DNA of 64,000 bases. Source: DASQMT01 sp963835735. Lineage in GTDB: Bacteria > Actinomycetota > Thermoleophilia > Solirubrobacterales > Solirubrobacteraceae. Each line of letters begins with the position of its first letter. Positions within the stretch are counted from its first letter, which is position 1. The notes beneath the pieces were generated by a model. That model was not told the DNA's origin, made no database searches, and was given only the letters and a program-made list of their open reading frames with translations. A program made the translations under genes and the position numbers. Below are positions 60,568-64,000 of this stretch, in pieces. Where the stretch lies: assembly GCA_963835735.1 (NCBI GenBank), contig CAWIGP010000001.1:1-64000 (forward strand), written 5' to 3'.

Positions 60568-60775
60568 GTACGGCGGGCATTGAGGGGAGCGGGTTCGGCC
60601 GCGCTGCGCGCTGTGTTGCGCCTTGAGGTCGAATAGCGACCTCGAGGCGCAACACAGTCTCCGCGACGCCGACGCGGGGCGCTTTGACCACCGCCACGGT
60701 GGATAAGGCGCCCCGCATGGACAAGGCGCCGCGCATGACCGCGGCCGAACCCGCTGCCCTCAATGCCCGCCGTCC
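60568..60775. repeat. Long palindromic intergenic element, copy 4 (best preserved)
   Basis: Outer arms 60572-60603 and 60740-60771 match at 31 of 32 positions (GGCGGGCATTGAGGGGAG then CGGGTTCGGCCGCG). Inside: a 21-bp hairpin 60611-60657 (CTGTGTTGCGCC... with one G.U) and loop AATAG (60632-60636); then 60674-60716, GCGGGGCGC/GCGCCCCGC enclosing CCACCG/CGGTGG. It lies between the divergent hydrolase and endonuclease III genes. The remainder of 60507-60849 holds only the endonuclease promoter. Confidence 0.92.
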
Positions 60776-60833
60776 GCGAGCGCCGAGCCCGCCAGGCTGG
60801 CCCCGCGCCGTCACCGCCGACACCGGCGACGCC

Positions 60834-60839
60834 TATCGT
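60834..60839 (+). promoter_or_regulatory. -10 box upstream of endonuclease III
   Basis: TATCGT, 10 nt before ATG 60850, implying a leader of about three bases. Confidence 0.5.
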
Positions 60840-60849
60840 CCCGCCCGCA

Positions 60850-61533
60850 ATGCAGACCATCCCGCGCCGCGACTGGATCCCGCCGACCCGTCGGCGCGTG
60901 CGCGCGCTGCGCGACCGGCTCCGGCTCGTCTACGGCCGCCCCGTGGCACCCCCGCATCACCAGCCGCTCGAAGAGCTGATCCTGACCGTCCTCTCCCAAG
61001 CCACCAACGACCGCAACCGCGACGTCGCGTTCCTGAGACTGCGCACACGCTTCCCGAGCTGGAGCGCCGTCAGGGACGCGCCGAACGACGAGGTCGAGGC
61101 CGCGATCCGGCCCGGCGGCATCAGCAGGATCAAGTCGCAGCGGATCCAGGACATCCTGCGCGCGCTCGACGATCCGCCATCGCTCGACCACCTCGCCGAC
61201 CGCACGGTCGAGCAGGCGCGCGACGAGCTCATGAGCCTCCCCGGCGTCGGCCGCAAGACCGCCGCCTGCGTTCTGCTGTTCGCGTTCGGCATGCCAGACG
61301 TTCCCGTCGACACGCACGTGTCCCGCGTGGGCACGCGGCTCGGCCTGTTCCGGCCGGGCGCGCCGTTCGAGGAGCTGCACGACGACATGCTCGCCATCAC
61401 CCCGCGCGGGCAGGAGCTGGAGTTCCACGTCAACCTGCTGCGCCACGGCCGCCGAACGTGCCACGCGCAGCGCCCGCAATGCCCCGAGTGCGCGCTGAAC
61501 CGCATGTGCCCGTGGGTACGCCAAGCGCGCTAA
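60850..61533 (+). CDS. nth: Endonuclease III-like DNA glycosylase/AP lyase
   Basis: A 227-residue base-excision repair enzyme. HhH motif LPGVGRKTAACVLLF contains the catalytic Lys and VDTHVSRV the catalytic Asp. The C-terminal 4Fe-4S loop is C-x6-C-x2-C-x5-C (CHAQRPQCPECALNRMC). ATG 60850 is set by a TATCGT box; the longer frame overlaps the palindromic element. It removes oxidised pyrimidines and cuts the abasic site. The first third differs from E. coli Nth, so exact lesion preference is unknown. Confidence 0.93.
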   Translation: MQTIPRRDWIPPTRRRVRALRDRLRLVYGRPVAPPHHQPLEELILTVLSQATNDRNRDVAFLRLRTRFPSWSAVRDAPNDEVEAAIRPGGISRIKSQRIQDILRALDDPPSLDHLADRTVEQARDELMSLPGVGRKTAACVLLFAFGMPDVPVDTHVSRVGTRLGLFRPGAPFEELHDDMLAITPRGQELEFHVNLLRHGRRTCHAQRPQCPECALNRMCPWVRQAR

Positions 61534-61584
61534 GATCTTCGTCGGACCGACTCAGATTTACAGCAGCAAGGAGCCTCATCACAC

Positions 61585-63497
<1,913 letters not shown>

Positions 63498-63498
<1 letters not shown>

Positions 63499-64000
63499 TG
63501 GACGACGTCACCAAGGACATCGCCGCCGCGGAGGAGGAGTTCTCCGCGGCGGCGCCGCCAGACCCTGAGGCGCCCGGCACCGGTGAGACGTCGTTCGCCG
63601 ACGCCGAGGCGCCGCCCGCGAGCGAGTCGCGGCCCAAGCAGGAGGACGACGCCGCGAAGTACCTCGAGCTCGCCAAGCGCAAGCAGGCGGAGTTCGAGAA
63701 CTACCGCAAGCGGATGGCGCGCGAGAACGCGCAGGCGGCCGAGCGCGGCGCGGCGAAGCTCGCCAAGGAGCTGCTACCCGCGATCGACCACCTCGAGCTC
63801 TCGCTCACGGGCGCCGAGGGGCACGCCGACGCGGACGTCATCAAGGGCTTCGCGCTGGTGCGCGACGAGCTGATCGCCGCGCTCGAGCGTGCCGGGATCC
63901 AGCGCTTCTCGCCCGAGGGCGAGGCGTTCGACCCGAACGAGCACGAGGCGATGGCCCAGCAGCCGTCCGAGGAGGCCGAGCCGGGCACCGTGCTGCAGGT
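63498..64000 (+). CDS. grpE: Nucleotide exchange factor GrpE (partial, cut by window end)
   Basis: The first ~167 residues of GrpE. An acidic disordered N-terminus is followed by the long helix (DDAAKYLELAKRKQAEFENYRKRMARENAQAAE), the four-helix region (LLPAIDHLELSLTGAE) and the beta-wing region QRFSPEGEAFDPNEHEAM, QQPSEEAEPGTVLQV. It resets DnaK by releasing ADP. ATG 63498 shares a base with the dnaK stop. Downstream dnaJ is outside the window. Confidence 0.96.

Noticed and set aside
61534..61584. CIRCE or HAIR heat-shock operator before dnaK
   Set aside because: Neither TTAGCACTC/GAGTGCTAA nor CTTGAGT/ACTCAAG pairs are present.

Overview
This is a very GC-rich, densely packed chromosomal window. 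It most resembles an actinobacterium of the Thermoleophilia (Solirubrobacter/Conexibacter-like). That placement is an inference from overall protein style, from an actinobacterial inositol-1-phosphate synthase with a CDP-alcohol phosphotransferase, and from many apparently leaderless promoters. No rRNA genes, prophage, insertion sequence or CRISPR array were seen. Two tRNA-Ala genes lie near the left end.

Layout. 0-8 kb: a membrane diguanylate cyclase, tRNAs, an SDR enzyme, a pair of acyl-CoA dehydrogenases, a ROK sugar kinase and a secreted protein of unknown function. 8-18 kb: an operon of rhomboid protease, 58-residue membrane protein, D-Ala-D-Ala carboxypeptidase and type 2 IPP isomerase; a DrrAB-like ABC exporter divergent from a NarL-type two-component pair; an MFS exporter and an M28 peptidase gene, both frameshifted. 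18-29 kb: lipoate genes lipB-lipA, an AraC/DJ-1 divergent pair, an E1alpha-E1beta-E2 2-oxoacid dehydrogenase operon, a second ABC-2 exporter, a frameshifted second E2, and a stand-alone receiver protein. A dihydrolipoamide dehydrogenase (E3) at 38-40 kb completes the set, so synthesis of lipoate and its use sit in one region. 29-37 kb: one strand of metal genes, cbiMNQO uptake transporter, Fur-family regulator, His-rich NicO-type exporter, TPR protein and DUF4331 protein. 40-43 kb: thiE diverges from a TPP riboswitch driving thiO-thiS-thiG. 44-52 kb: argF, an RNA uracil methyltransferase, hydrolases, an oxidoreductase, a repeat-bearing secreted protein and an L,D-transpeptidase. 52-59 kb: an inositol-lipid cluster of a glycosyltransferase-PHP fusion, ino1, CDP-alcohol phosphotransferase, PAP2 protein and a polytopic membrane protein. 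60-64 kb: endonuclease III, dnaK and a truncated grpE.

Most unusual features. (1) Four intergenic copies (8.2, 20.0, 43.8, 60.6 kb) of a 126-208 bp element with ~31-36 bp inverted ends and internal hairpins; three copies carry a hairpin with the loop [G/A]ATAG. (2) A glycosyltransferase fused to a PHP phosphoesterase beside inositol-lipid genes, a candidate for the unidentified phosphatidylinositol-phosphate phosphatase step. (3) Recurrent TANNNT boxes 6-8 nt before start codons, indicating leaderless transcription and deciding several starts, including one apparent ATC start. (4) Frame disruptions in four genes, most at homopolymers, one a 13-bp tandem duplication and one inside a 12-bp tandem repeat.
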